A stretch of DNA of 64,000 bases from Candidatus Enterococcus willemsii (GTDB taxonomy: Bacteria; Bacillota; Bacilli; Lactobacillales; Enterococcaceae), in contig NZ_MAEL01000023.1 in NCBI RefSeq assembly GCF_009933335.1, positions 34,217 through 98,216 on the forward strand, read 5' to 3'. Each line of letters opens with the position of its first letter. Positions within the stretch are counted from its first letter, which is position 1. The notes beneath the pieces are model-generated. The model was given only the letters and a program-made list of their open reading frames with translations, made no database searches and was not told the DNA's origin. The translations under genes were made by a program, and so were the position numbers. Of the stretch, positions 1-9,270 are shown one piece after another.

Positions 1-570
1 TTTTTGTTGATTGGTGAATGGAAAAAAGGGATAAGTTTTTATGTTCTTTTTTGGCTGCTAGCCTTATTGGATTATGGGTTATTTCCACAAGGAGATCATG
101 TGATTTTTGGTTTACTTTCCTTTGTTTTAATTGGAAGTCGACGCTTGCTACCGACAGTCATGGCGGCTAGTTTTGCAATGAGTGGGACAAAAATTAGTGA
201 ATGGATTGCAGCTCTGCAAAAACTGCGTGTACCGTTTGCTCTGATTGTTCCACTGACCGTCTTGTTCCGTTTTTTTCCAACGTTGGTTCAAGATTTTAAA
301 AATATTCGTAAAGCCTTACGCTTTCGAGGAATTGCGACAAACGTGTGGGAAATGGTAATTCATCCTTTTCAAACGATGGAATACATTATTATTCCAATTC
401 TGATGTCAGCCGATAATACCGCGCTTGATTTATCGGCAACTGCGATGGTTCGTGGCTTGGGCAATATGAAGCAGCATACAAGTATCTATCCTTTGCGTTT
501 TCATTGGCAGGATTATCTTTTAATTGTAGTTCTTATCGGTTGTATCGGAGGAAGATTATTATGGCCTTAA
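1..570 (+). CDS. ECF transporter transmembrane subunit EcfT (5' end outside window)
   Basis: Membrane coupling subunit of an energy-coupling-factor vitamin/metal importer; it links the ATPases to a substrate-binding S component. The frame is open to the left edge, so the N-terminus is cut off: about 188 residues are visible against the 220-265 usual for EcfT. Several hydrophobic segments are seen, and two short Arg-Gly motifs (RFRG near residue 107 and VRG near 150, counted from the first TTG) match the paired coupling-helix motifs of EcfT. The gene overlaps the start of the following double ATPase by 10 bases. The S component must lie upstream or elsewhere, so the substrate cannot be named. 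Confidence 0.8.
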   Translation, partial: FLLIGEWKKGISFYVLFWLLALLDYGLFPQGDHVIFGLLSFVLIGSRRLLPTVMAASFAMSGTKISEWIAALQKLRVPFALIVPLTVLFRFFPTLVQDFKNIRKALRFRGIATNVWEMVIHPFQTMEYIIIPILMSADNTALDLSATAMVRGLGNMKQHTSIYPLRFHWQDYLLIVVLIGCIGGRLLWP

Positions 571-1967
571 TTGAATTAACAAATCTTTCATTAGAGTATC
601 AAGATACGACGATTTTACATCAGTTGAATTGGCAAGTGAAGGAAGGCGAAATGGTCGTATTATGTGGAAAAAGCGGGAGTGGGAAATCCTCTTTAATTAA
701 ATTATTGAGTGGCTTGATTCCTGAACTATATGAAGCAAATATTCAAGGAACAGGTACCATACTAAATCAATCGTTAGAAGAACGCGATTTTTCGGAACAT
801 GCCGAACAAATTGGTATGGTGTTTCAAAATCCAAAAACGCAATTTTTTACTCAAGATGTTTATTCTGAACTCGCTTTTCCGATGGAAAACGTTGGCATGG
901 CTCAGCCAGAAATGGTGCAACGTGTGCTAGAAGTAGCCACTGAATTTAATTTGACACGATTTTTGGAAAAGAGTATGTTTCAACTATCTGGCGGTGAGAA
1001 ACAGCTGGTTGCTTTTGGTTCAGCATGTACGCTTACGCCCAAACTTTTTTTACTTGATGAACCGTCTAGCAACTTAGATCAAGTCACGGTTGAAAAGCTT
1101 AAAAAATATTTGAGTTGGTTAAAAAGTGAAGGCTTCACGATTATTATTGCAGAACATCGTCTGTCTTATCTTATGGAGAGTGCAGATCATTTTCTTTTTT
1201 TACCAAAAGGGCTTCATTGGACCAAAGAAGAGTTACTCGCAAAGAGTCCTATTGAATTAGAAGAGCTAGGCTTGCGTCAACTTATTGTTCCTAAGCTAAC
1301 ATTAGGTCAGACAGATACAGTAGAGGAATCAGAAGTTGCTTTAACGATGAAGAACCTCACATATACCTATTCAAAGCAACAAAACGGTGTGACTATTCCT
1401 GAATTACAGTTATCCAATCAGTACATTACTGGTTTAGTTGGGAACAATGGTGCCGGAAAATCAACTTTTGCGCAACTCGTTACTGGTTTATTTAAGCCAA
1501 AAAGCGGGACAATCTTCTTAAATGGTAAAAAGATGACACCAAAACAACTGTTAAAAGAAAGTTATATTGTGATGCAAGATGTCAATTTACAACTTTTTTT
1601 CGAAACGGTAACCAAAGAAATCACTGCAATGGCGAAGGATTTAACCGATTATGAAGAAGTTATTGAATGGTTAGCATTAGAACCATTATTAAATCGTCAT
1701 CCACAAAGCTTATCCGGTGGGGAAAAGCAACGTGTCGCTTTAGCAGCAGCTATTTTATCAGGAAAGAAAATTTTGGTCTTTGATGAACCAACGAGTGGAT
1801 TGGACTTAGTTAGTATGCAAAAAGTCAGTGAGCTAATTAAAAAATTAAAGGATAAACATTTGTTGGTCTTAGTTATCACGCATGACCAGGAATTTCTACA
1901 ACAAACATGCGACAGAGTATTAAAAATGAATGAGGGAAAAATAGTGTCAGATGGCATTATTTTGTGA
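561..1967 (+). CDS. ECF/cobalt-type ABC transporter, duplicated ATPase domains
   Basis: Energises the EcfT-type importer encoded just upstream. The 468-residue protein holds two complete ABC modules: Walker A GKSGSGKSS near residue 36 with signature LSGGEKQ near 141, then Walker A GNNGAGKST near 294 with a second LSGGEKQR. This resembles the fused YkoD/MtsC-type ATPases rather than separate EcfA1 and EcfA2. The ATG at 561 is preferred over in-frame codons further upstream because a GGAGG-like site lies 8-12 bases before it. Translation is probably coupled to ecfT through the overlap. A strong hairpin follows directly. Confidence 0.88.
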   Translation: MALIELTNLSLEYQDTTILHQLNWQVKEGEMVVLCGKSGSGKSSLIKLLSGLIPELYEANIQGTGTILNQSLEERDFSEHAEQIGMVFQNPKTQFFTQDVYSELAFPMENVGMAQPEMVQRVLEVATEFNLTRFLEKSMFQLSGGEKQLVAFGSACTLTPKLFLLDEPSSNLDQVTVEKLKKYLSWLKSEGFTIIIAEHRLSYLMESADHFLFLPKGLHWTKEELLAKSPIELEELGLRQLIVPKLTLGQTDTVEESEVALTMKNLTYTYSKQQNGVTIPELQLSNQYITGLVGNNGAGKSTFAQLVTGLFKPKSGTIFLNGKKMTPKQLLKESYIVMQDVNLQLFFETVTKEITAMAKDLTDYEEVIEWLALEPLLNRHPQSLSGGEKQRVALAAAILSGKKILVFDEPTSGLDLVSMQKVSELIKKLKDKHLLVLVITHDQEFLQQTCDRVLKMNEGKIVSDGIIL

Positions 1968-1997
1968 AAAAGACAGATAATTTTATCTGTCTTTTTT
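1968..1997 (+). terminator. Rho-independent terminator after the ECF genes
   Basis: Near-perfect inverted repeat AAAGACAGATAA / TTATCTGTCTTT followed by a T run, beginning just after the ATPase stop codon. Confidence 0.9.
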
Positions 1998-2255
1998 GTA
2001 TTTTTAAGTCTTTTTATCAAATTGAGTATAGAAATGTGAAAATGTTTGTTAAACTTTCGTTGTTTCAAGTGGTTCATTTTTTATTGATAAGATAATGTTC
2101 GTATTTTTTATAAATTAAATGTTAATATCTGGTAAATAAATTCATTTAAATGAGTGAATGTTAACAAAATTTCTAATGGAATTTTAAAAGTACGTTTTTA
2201 ATTATAATGGTAAAATAAAAGTTGCATGTTAATAAATTTTTTTGGAGGGTTTTTC

Positions 2256-3329
2256 ATGATTGAGGTTATCGACTTGAAAAAAGTTTTCGATAATGGGTTT
2301 GAAGCGTTAAAATCTGTCAATTTCACAATTGAGAAGGGGGATTTGGTTTGTTTATTAGGGCCAAGTGGTTGTGGAAAATCGACAATTTTGAACTTAATTG
2401 CTGGTTTATTAAATCCTTCCGATGGAGATATTCAATTTAGTGGTTCTTCGGTGATTAAAACAGAACCGAAAAATCGAAACATTGGATTTGTTTTTCAGAA
2501 TTATGCGTTATATCCACATATGACTGTTTTAGAAAACATTATGTTTCCTTTAACCGTGGGCAAGCAGAAAATTTCTAAATCTGAAGCAAAATCAATTGCC
2601 GAAGAGTATATGAAATTAACGAATATCGAAGAATTGAGTAATAAAAAACCAGGGACGTTATCTGGTGGGCAACAACAGCGTGTCGCAATTACCCGTGCAT
2701 TAGTACAAAAACCAGATGTTTTATTATTAGATGAGCCGTTAAGTAATTTAGATGCACGGCTGCGTTTGAAAATTCGTGAAGAAATTCGTCGTTTAGTAAA
2801 AGAAGTGGGGATTACGACAATTTTTGTTACCCACGATCAAGAAGAGGCATTATCAATTAGCGATAAAATTATTCTTTTAAATGAAGGCGTCATCCAACAG
2901 AATGATGCACCACAGAATCTTTATTTAGAACCAAATAACTTATTTGTTGCCACTTTCATCGGAAACCCCATCATGAATATTTTACCTGTTACTGTAAAAG
3001 ATGGTGTAATGTCTCATGAATCCTTCCAGTTCCCAGTGACTAATTTTGAGCCAACTCGTTTTAAAACAGACTTGTCTGATGGTTCTTATGCATTAGGGAT
3101 TCGCCCAGAAGACGTGTTAGTTAAAGAGGAAAAAGCGCTTTTTTCTGTCTTAGTTAGAGGCGTGGAATTGATTGGTCGCGAACGTATTTTAAATGTTGAT
3201 TTAAATAGTCAACACGTGAAATCAATTGTTAGTATTGAAGAAGTCATCGAAGAAGGCGATCACGTGCATTTTGATTTTGCCTATAACAAAGCCTTTATTT
3301 TCAAAGAAACAGGAGAACGAGTGTACTGA
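2256..3329 (+). CDS. ugpC: Ugp/Mal-type ABC importer ATPase
   Basis: ATP-hydrolysing subunit of a carbohydrate/glycerophosphate-type (CUT1) ABC importer. It is 357 aa with Walker A GPSGCGKST near residue 35, signature LSGGQQQR near 134, and a C-terminal TOBE-like regulatory region (residues about 240-357) as in MalK/UgpC. The start at 2256 is chosen because TTGGAGGG sits 7-14 bases before it; an earlier in-frame ATG has no such site. It is the first gene of a six-gene operon and its stop overlaps the start of the first permease. The substrate is inferred from the neighbours: the accompanying binding protein and phosphoesterases favour a phosphate ester. Confidence 0.87.
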   Translation: MIEVIDLKKVFDNGFEALKSVNFTIEKGDLVCLLGPSGCGKSTILNLIAGLLNPSDGDIQFSGSSVIKTEPKNRNIGFVFQNYALYPHMTVLENIMFPLTVGKQKISKSEAKSIAEEYMKLTNIEELSNKKPGTLSGGQQQRVAITRALVQKPDVLLLDEPLSNLDARLRLKIREEIRRLVKEVGITTIFVTHDQEEALSISDKIILLNEGVIQQNDAPQNLYLEPNNLFVATFIGNPIMNILPVTVKDGVMSHESFQFPVTNFEPTRFKTDLSDGSYALGIRPEDVLVKEEKALFSVLVRGVELIGRERILNVDLNSQHVKSIVSIEEVIEEGDHVHFDFAYNKAFIFKETGERVY

Positions 3330-4210
3330 TGATGAAGAAAAATTATAATCCGGAAAACCAACCTAAAGCATGGTTCTTCCTGCTGCCATCTTTAGGCGTC
3401 ATTCTTTTATTTAATATCTATCCTTTATTTCGTTCATTTATTATGAGTTTCCAAAAAGGTTCACTGATTAATCAAAAGTATGCAGGACTAGAAAACTATC
3501 AACGCGTGCTAAGTGATCCCGTATTTTATCGTGCCTTGAAGAACACTGCTCTATACGCTTTTGTTGTAGTACCTGTTGCTTTAGTGATTAGTTTGGCAAT
3601 TGCTTGGATTATTTTTGAAAAAGTGAAACACAAAAGTTTTTTTGAAACAATCTTTTTCATGCCTTATGTCACAAGTACGATTGCGATTGGGATTGTCTTT
3701 CGTTATTTTTTCAACGGGTCCTACGGGATTGTCAATTTTATTTTAGGGTTGTTTGGGATTCCAGCTGTCAATTGGTTGGATTCGATTCAAATGAGTATGC
3801 CAACGCTTATTATCTTTGGTATTTGGACCAGTCTGGCATTTAATATCATTATTTTGTTAGCAGGCTTACGTAATATTGATCAAGAGCATTATAAAATTGC
3901 CAATATGTTTGGTGCAACTAACTGGGAAATTTTCCGACGAATTACCTTTCCTCAACTGCTACCAACAATTGCGTTCTTGTTAACTGTGAATTTAATTGGT
4001 GCGTTTAAAGTATATACACAAGTGTATGCCTTATTTGGAGGTACGGCAGGAATTGCAAATAGTGCAACGACAGCAGTGTACTATATTTATGATAAGTTCC
4101 ATGTTGCAGGACGTCCGGGTATTGCGATGGCAGCAACAGTTATCTTATTTGTAGTTATTTTAATTGTTACATTTTTACAAAATAAATTATTAAAGAAAGT
4201 GGGGGAATAA
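3329..4210 (+). CDS. ugpA: Ugp-like ABC importer permease 1
   Basis: Membrane channel subunit, 293 aa, with six predicted hydrophobic segments and the binding-protein-dependent transport EAA loop region around residues 190-210. Its length and N-terminal layout fit the UgpA/MalF-like CUT1 permeases. The start codon overlaps the ATPase stop, and the second permease starts 2 bases after its stop, so the three are almost certainly co-translated. UgpA is preferred over a generic sugar permease only because of the operon context. Confidence 0.85.
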   Translation: MMKKNYNPENQPKAWFFLLPSLGVILLFNIYPLFRSFIMSFQKGSLINQKYAGLENYQRVLSDPVFYRALKNTALYAFVVVPVALVISLAIAWIIFEKVKHKSFFETIFFMPYVTSTIAIGIVFRYFFNGSYGIVNFILGLFGIPAVNWLDSIQMSMPTLIIFGIWTSLAFNIIILLAGLRNIDQEHYKIANMFGATNWEIFRRITFPQLLPTIAFLLTVNLIGAFKVYTQVYALFGGTAGIANSATTAVYYIYDKFHVAGRPGIAMAATVILFVVILIVTFLQNKLLKKVGE

Positions 4211-4211
4211 A

Positions 4212-5030
4212 ATGAATCGCATGGTTACTATTCTTTCTTTCATTTTCTTAGGTATTTTAGGTGTTATTACTTTGTTCCCGTTTATTTATATGATTTTAGC
4301 TGGACTGATGACCTATAGCGAGGTAACGAGTATTCCACCAACAATTTTTCCAGAAAAATTCCAATGGCATAATTACGTGGAAGTATTTGCTAAAGCACCA
4401 TTCTTACGTTACTTCTTTAATACTGTGTTTGTTTCAGCAATTACCACAATTGCAACAGTCGTAACAGCTGTACTAGCGTCCTTTGCTTTAACTAGTTTGC
4501 AATTCCGGTTTAAAAACTGGGTCGTGATGATTATGATTTCTTTGTTAATGGTACCGTATGAATCGATTATTTTTACCAACTATCAAACAATTGCACAAAT
4601 GGGCTTATTAAATACCTATAGTGCATTGATTATTCCGTTTTTAACAAGTATTTTTTATATTTATTATTTGAATGGTTATCTAAAAAGCATTCCTAGTACC
4701 TTTTATAAAGCAGCTAAAATTGATGGTGCCTCTGATTTGGAATATATCTGGCGAATTCTCGTGCCAATGTCGAAACCGGCTTTGGTAACGGTGGGAATTT
4801 TAACCTTTATTTCAAGTTGGAATTCATTCTTATGGCCATTGTTAGTAACGAATGAAAAGAAATATCGTTTGTTGAATAATGGTTTAGCAGCTTTCACAAC
4901 TGAAAGTGGCAGTGATGTTCATTTGCAAATGGCGGCTGCAACTTTAACCGTTATTCCAATTTTGATTATTTATTTAATCTTTAGAAAAGAAATTATTCGA
5001 GGAGTGGCTAAAAATGGAATCAAAGGATAA
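4212..5030 (+). CDS. ugpE: Ugp-like ABC importer permease 2
   Basis: Second membrane subunit, 272 aa, of the UgpE/MalG-like family. It has six hydrophobic segments and a cytoplasmic EAA loop whose conserved DGAS segment lies near residue 172 (KIDGAS). It pairs with the preceding permease to form the channel. The gene overlaps the start of the MBL-fold hydrolase gene by 17 bases, which ties that enzyme tightly to the transporter. Confidence 0.86.
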   Translation: MNRMVTILSFIFLGILGVITLFPFIYMILAGLMTYSEVTSIPPTIFPEKFQWHNYVEVFAKAPFLRYFFNTVFVSAITTIATVVTAVLASFALTSLQFRFKNWVVMIMISLLMVPYESIIFTNYQTIAQMGLLNTYSALIIPFLTSIFYIYYLNGYLKSIPSTFYKAAKIDGASDLEYIWRILVPMSKPALVTVGILTFISSWNSFLWPLLVTNEKKYRLLNNGLAAFTTESGSDVHLQMAAATLTVIPILIIYLIFRKEIIRGVAKNGIKG

Positions 5031-6303
5031 ACCAATTATTACGTTTCATAGTGGGATATTAACCATTGGTGGGACAGTCATCGAAGTTGCTTATAAAGAT
5101 GCGCATATCTTTTTTGACTTTGGTACAGAATTTCGTCCAGAATTAAATTTACCAGATGATAATTTATCCACATTATTAGAGAATCGACTTGTTCCTGAGT
5201 TAAAGGACTTATACGATCCACGCTTAGGCTATCAGTATCAAGGAGCAGATGAGCAAGCCTATCAACATACAGCTGTCTTCTTATCTCATGCGCATTTAGA
5301 TCATTCACGCATGATTAATTATTTAGACCCTGCCGTTCCTCTTTATACGTTAAAAGAAACGAAAGCAATTTTAAATACATTAAATCGAACAGGTGATTTC
5401 CTAATTCCATCTCCGTTTGAAGAAGTAGGTTTCACGAGAGAAATGATTGGCTTAGAACCGCATGATGTGATTGAAGTTGGTGATCTTTCAGTGGAAATTG
5501 TTCCCGTTGATCATGATGCTTATGGTGCTTCTGCCTTATTAATTCGTACACCGGACCAATTAATTACGTATACAGGTGATTTGCGGTTACATGGTCATAA
5601 TGCCGAAGACACACTAGCTTTTTGTGAGCAAGCGAAAGCAAGTGACCTTTTGATGATGGAAGGCGTAAGTATTAGTTTTCCTGAACGTGAAGGGACAGAG
5701 GAAGACAAAGTATTGAGCGAAGAAGATTTAATTCAGCGTTTTGTGCAACTAGTCTTAGCTAATCCGCATCGTCAAATCACATTTAACGGTTATCCAGCAA
5801 ATGTGAAGCGTTTTGCGAAAATCATCGAACAGTCCCCTCGAACAGTAGTATTAGAGGCCAACATGGCTGCCTTATTATTAGAAATTTTTGATATAGCTGT
5901 TCCTTATTATTATCTTGAAAATGCGCTAGTCATCGATCAGTTAGATGCAACCTTAGAAGTCGCCTACGACACTTTATTGGTTGATCAAGAGCGGTATGTT
6001 TGGCAAGTTGTTGATCGCTTCGAAAATTTACAAGAAGGCAGTTTATATATTCATAGTGATGCTCAACCATTAGGGGATTTTGATCCACAATATGCCGTCT
6101 TTTTAGAATTATTAGCGCAAAAAAATATTACATTTGTTCGCTTAGCTTGTACTGGTCATGCTTTCCCAGATGATTTAGCTAAAATTATCTCATTGATTCA
6201 ACCGAAATTATTGGTTCCAATCCATACGTTGCACCCAGAAAAACTGGAGAATCCGTACGGTGAAAGAATATTGCCAGATCGTGGCAGCAGTATCACGTTA
6301 TAA
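5014..6303 (+). CDS. Metallo-beta-lactamase-fold hydrolase (beta-CASP/RNase J-like)
   Basis: Predicted cytosolic metal-dependent hydrolase, 429 aa. The metal site SHAHLDH lies at residues 91-97, a metal-bridging Asp is seen in YTGDLRLHG near 190, and a late His lies in PIHTLHPE near 410. The C-terminal half (TGHAFPDDL onward) resembles the beta-CASP/RNase J arrangement. There is no signal peptide. It is embedded between the permease and the binding protein of the Ugp-like importer, with a 17-base overlap, so a role in cleaving the imported compound (a phosphodiester, for example) is more likely than general RNA turnover; this is inference. The exact substrate cannot be read from the sequence. 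Confidence 0.75.
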   Translation: MESKDKPIITFHSGILTIGGTVIEVAYKDAHIFFDFGTEFRPELNLPDDNLSTLLENRLVPELKDLYDPRLGYQYQGADEQAYQHTAVFLSHAHLDHSRMINYLDPAVPLYTLKETKAILNTLNRTGDFLIPSPFEEVGFTREMIGLEPHDVIEVGDLSVEIVPVDHDAYGASALLIRTPDQLITYTGDLRLHGHNAEDTLAFCEQAKASDLLMMEGVSISFPEREGTEEDKVLSEEDLIQRFVQLVLANPHRQITFNGYPANVKRFAKIIEQSPRTVVLEANMAALLLEIFDIAVPYYYLENALVIDQLDATLEVAYDTLLVDQERYVWQVVDRFENLQEGSLYIHSDAQPLGDFDPQYAVFLELLAQKNITFVRLACTGHAFPDDLAKIISLIQPKLLVPIHTLHPEKLENPYGERILPDRGSSITL

Positions 6304-6325
6304 AAAATAGTGGGGAGAGAAAAAA

Positions 6326-7597
6326 ATGAAATTCAAACGTTTAGCAACATGGTCAGTAGCCGCAGCGGCTGTTTTAGCATTAGCTGCTTGTGGAAACAAA
6401 CAAAGTGAGGAAGCCAAAGATATCGTCACTGATTTAAAAGAGGATACAACGATTACTTTTTGGCATGCAATGCAAGGGGCACAAGAAGAAGCATTAACCA
6501 AATTGACAGATGATTTTATGGCAGAAAATCCAACAATTAAAGTTGAATTACAAAATCAATCTTCTTATCCTGATTTACAAGCGAAAGTAAATTCAACATT
6601 GCCATCACCAAAGGATTTGCCAACAATTACGCAAGCTTATCCGGGTTGGTTATGGAACGCAGCACAAGATGAAATGTTAGTTGATTTACAACCTTACATG
6701 GATAATGAAACAATTGGCTGGGGTGACCAAGAAGCGATTCGTCAACCACTATTAGAGGGGGCTCGTATTGAAGATACACAATATGGAATTCCTTTCAATA
6801 AATCTACAGAAATGCTCTTTTATAATGCAGATATGTTAAAAGAATATGGTGTAGAAGTGCCAACAACAATGGAAGAATTAGCAACTGCTTCAAAAACGAT
6901 TTTTGAAAAATCAAATGGTAAAGTAGTCGGCGCAGGTTTTGATTCATTGAATAACTACTACGCAATCGGAATGGAAAACAAAGGTGTTGACTTTGACAAA
7001 GACTTGAAATTTGATAGCAAAGAATCAAAAGAAGTCATTCGTTATTATGCAGATGGTATCAAAGACGGCTACTTCCGTGTAGCAGGTTCGGATAAATATT
7101 TATCAGGTCCATTTGCAAATGAACAAGTAGCGATGTTTATTGGCTCAATTGCTGGTGAAGGCTATACTGCGAAAGACACTGCTGGTAAATTTGAATATGG
7201 TACAGCACCACGTCCAGATAAAATCAATTTGCAACAAGGAACAGATATTTATATGTTTGATAGTGCCTCTCCTGAAGAACGTACAGCAGCATTCTTATTT
7301 ATGAAATACTTGGCAACACCAGAAGCACAATTACACTGGTCACTTTCAACTGGCTATATGCCGATTGTTGATTCTGTCTTGCAAAGTGAGGAATACAAAA
7401 ATTCAGACATGAAAGTGCCTGCTTCATTAGAAGATGCAACAAAAGAACTATTCTCAATCCCTGTCGTTGAAAATGCAGATCCTGCTTACAATGAAGTACG
7501 CAACATTATGGAAAATATTTTTGCAAATACTAACAAAGATTTAGACAAATTAATTGAAGAATCTGTTCCAGTATTAGAAAATGCTTGGAATCAATAA
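6326..7597 (+). CDS. ugpB: Ugp-like extracellular substrate-binding lipoprotein
   Basis: Solute-binding protein of the importer, 423 aa. The N-terminus is a lipoprotein signal with lipobox LAAC near residue 21, so the mature protein is anchored to the outer face of the membrane. The body is a family 1 bacterial extracellular solute-binding protein, and the PFNKSTEMLFYN segment near residue 155 resembles the substrate loop of UgpB. An AGGGGAGAG-like site precedes the ATG. It is separated from the MBL hydrolase gene by 22 bases and followed by a moderate hairpin before the nucleotidase gene. Glycerol-3-phosphate or a glycerophosphodiester is the leading ligand guess. Confidence 0.84.
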   Translation: MKFKRLATWSVAAAAVLALAACGNKQSEEAKDIVTDLKEDTTITFWHAMQGAQEEALTKLTDDFMAENPTIKVELQNQSSYPDLQAKVNSTLPSPKDLPTITQAYPGWLWNAAQDEMLVDLQPYMDNETIGWGDQEAIRQPLLEGARIEDTQYGIPFNKSTEMLFYNADMLKEYGVEVPTTMEELATASKTIFEKSNGKVVGAGFDSLNNYYAIGMENKGVDFDKDLKFDSKESKEVIRYYADGIKDGYFRVAGSDKYLSGPFANEQVAMFIGSIAGEGYTAKDTAGKFEYGTAPRPDKINLQQGTDIYMFDSASPEERTAAFLFMKYLATPEAQLHWSLSTGYMPIVDSVLQSEEYKNSDMKVPASLEDATKELFSIPVVENADPAYNEVRNIMENIFANTNKDLDKLIEESVPVLENAWNQ

Positions 7598-7604
7598 TTA
7601 ATGA

Positions 7605-7638
7605 AGGGTCCGGTGTGACAAACCGGGCTCTTTGTTTT
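7605..7638 (+). terminator. Hairpin with T-rich tail inside the Ugp-like operon
   Basis: GGGTCCGGT pairs with AACCGGGCTC (two G-U pairs) and is followed by TTTGTTTT. It may attenuate transcription into the downstream nucleotidase gene. Confidence 0.55.
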
Positions 7639-7655
7639 ACTATAAGGAAGTAGAA

Positions 7656-9254
7656 ATGTTTAAAACGAGGATGGATGAAAAAAGAATGGAATTAAAAATT
7701 TTAGCAACAAGCGATATGCATGGCTATATCATGCCAACTAATTTTACGCAGCGTGAGTTAGATTTACCTTTTGGTACCGCAAAAGTTGCCACAAAACTAA
7801 AAGAACTGCGTCAACAAGCGACCGGTCCAGTTATTCAAATTGAAAATGGTGACTTTATTCAAGGCTCACCATTGAGTTATTACGTGCGCAAAAATGCAGA
7901 GCATGGTGTCCAAGCCATCACACAATTAATCAACCAGTTGCAATTTGATGTCAGTGTGTTAGGAAACCATGAATTTAATTATGGCTTAGAGTATCTTAAA
8001 GAAGCTATTCAAAGTTATAATCATCCAGTACTTGCGGCAAATATTTTAAATCAAAAGGGGCAACCAGCTTTTGGTCAACCATATGCCATTATTGAAAAAT
8101 CTGGCGTTAAAGTTGCTATTTTAGGTGTTGTAACCCAGTATATTCCACACTGGGAACAACCTGCAACGATTGCTGATTTGACATTTGAAAGCATTATTGA
8201 TACAGCGAAGAAATATATTCCTCAGTTAAGAGAACAAGCGGATGTGGTGATTGTGGCTTATCATGGCGGTTTCGAAAAAGATTTAGTAACCGGTGAACCG
8301 ACAGAAGCTTTAACAGGCGAAAATGAAGGATATGAATTATTAAGTCAAGTATCTGGAATTGATGCATTAATCACTGGTCACCAACATCGCCAAATTGCCA
8401 CTAAAATTAATGGTGTACCGGTCATTCAACCGGGCTTTCAAGGAGCATTTGTAGGAGAAATTTGTTTGGAACTTGATGAAGAAAATAATTACGCAATTGT
8501 TGAGAGTCATGCTAATCTCCATGCCACTGCTAATGAAAAAGTAGATGAGGAAGTTGTATCCCAATTAGCAGAGCTCAATGAAGAAGTGGAGGATTGGCTA
8601 GACCAAGCAGTTGGTCAAGTGATTGGTGATATGCGTATCAAAGATCCAAATGAAGCTCGTTTAGTGGAACATCCGTACATTGAATTTATCAATCGTGTTC
8701 AAATGGAAGCTAGCGGAGCTGATATTTCTGGCACCGCCTTATTTAATAATGATGGTAAAGGCTTTAATGCAACCATCACGATGCGCGATGTCATCACAAA
8801 CTATGTCTATCCAAATACATTAGCAGTCTTAAAAGTATCTGGTGCTGATTTAAGAGCTGCTTTAGAACAAACTGCAGAATACTTTGTGATTGAAAATGGC
8901 GAGACAATTTTCAATCCTAAATATGTTGAACCAAAACCACAATATTATAATTATGATATGTATGAAGGGATCGATTATGTCATTGATTTAACCAAGCCAA
9001 TCGGCGAACGGATTACCACCCTTAATTACCAAGGCAAAGCTGTACAGCCAACCGATAGTCTAGAAATTGTCACCAATCAATACCGTGCAGTAGGTGGTGG
9101 AAATTATACAATGTTTACAGCAGATAAAATTGTTCGTGAAATTCCCGTCGATATGACAGAATTAATCGCTGAATATTTACGCAAACATCCAGTAATTGAA
9201 GCAACAGTCAATCATAATTTCAAAATAATCGATGAAAAAAACGCTGAGAATTAA
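7656..9254 (+). CDS. Cytoplasmic 5'-nucleotidase / cyclic phosphodiesterase-like metallophosphoesterase
   Basis: Two-domain enzyme of the UshA/YfkN/CpdB type, 532 aa. The N-terminal metallophosphoesterase domain shows SDMHGY (residues 19-24), GNHEF near 103 and TGHQH near 240; the C-terminal 5'-nucleotidase domain follows from about residue 330. Unlike UshA, it has no signal peptide or cell-wall anchor, so it should work inside the cell. The ATG at 7656 follows ATAAGGAAG at good spacing; other in-frame starts lie at 7671 and 7686. Its place behind an Ugp-like importer suggests dephosphorylation of an imported organophosphate. Its last codons form half of a palindromic terminator shared with the convergent gene. 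Confidence 0.82.
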   Translation: MFKTRMDEKRMELKILATSDMHGYIMPTNFTQRELDLPFGTAKVATKLKELRQQATGPVIQIENGDFIQGSPLSYYVRKNAEHGVQAITQLINQLQFDVSVLGNHEFNYGLEYLKEAIQSYNHPVLAANILNQKGQPAFGQPYAIIEKSGVKVAILGVVTQYIPHWEQPATIADLTFESIIDTAKKYIPQLREQADVVIVAYHGGFEKDLVTGEPTEALTGENEGYELLSQVSGIDALITGHQHRQIATKINGVPVIQPGFQGAFVGEICLELDEENNYAIVESHANLHATANEKVDEEVVSQLAELNEEVEDWLDQAVGQVIGDMRIKDPNEARLVEHPYIEFINRVQMEASGADISGTALFNNDGKGFNATITMRDVITNYVYPNTLAVLKVSGADLRAALEQTAEYFVIENGETIFNPKYVEPKPQYYNYDMYEGIDYVIDLTKPIGERITTLNYQGKAVQPTDSLEIVTNQYRAVGGGNYTMFTADKIVREIPVDMTELIAEYLRKHPVIEATVNHNFKIIDEKNAEN

Positions 9255-9270
9255 TTTTCAGCGTTTTTTT
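9235..9270. terminator. Bidirectional terminator that also encodes both C-termini
   Basis: Palindrome AACGCTGA / TCAGCGTT with A and T runs on both sides. It lies inside the ends of both convergent genes, whose stop codons overlap by 4 bases. Confidence 0.9.

Noticed and set aside
2047..2232. Four TGTTAA copies upstream of the Ugp-like genes as a PhoP box
   Set aside because: Spacings of 73, 39 and 68 bases do not fit the 11-base phasing of Pho boxes; expected by chance in such AT-rich DNA.
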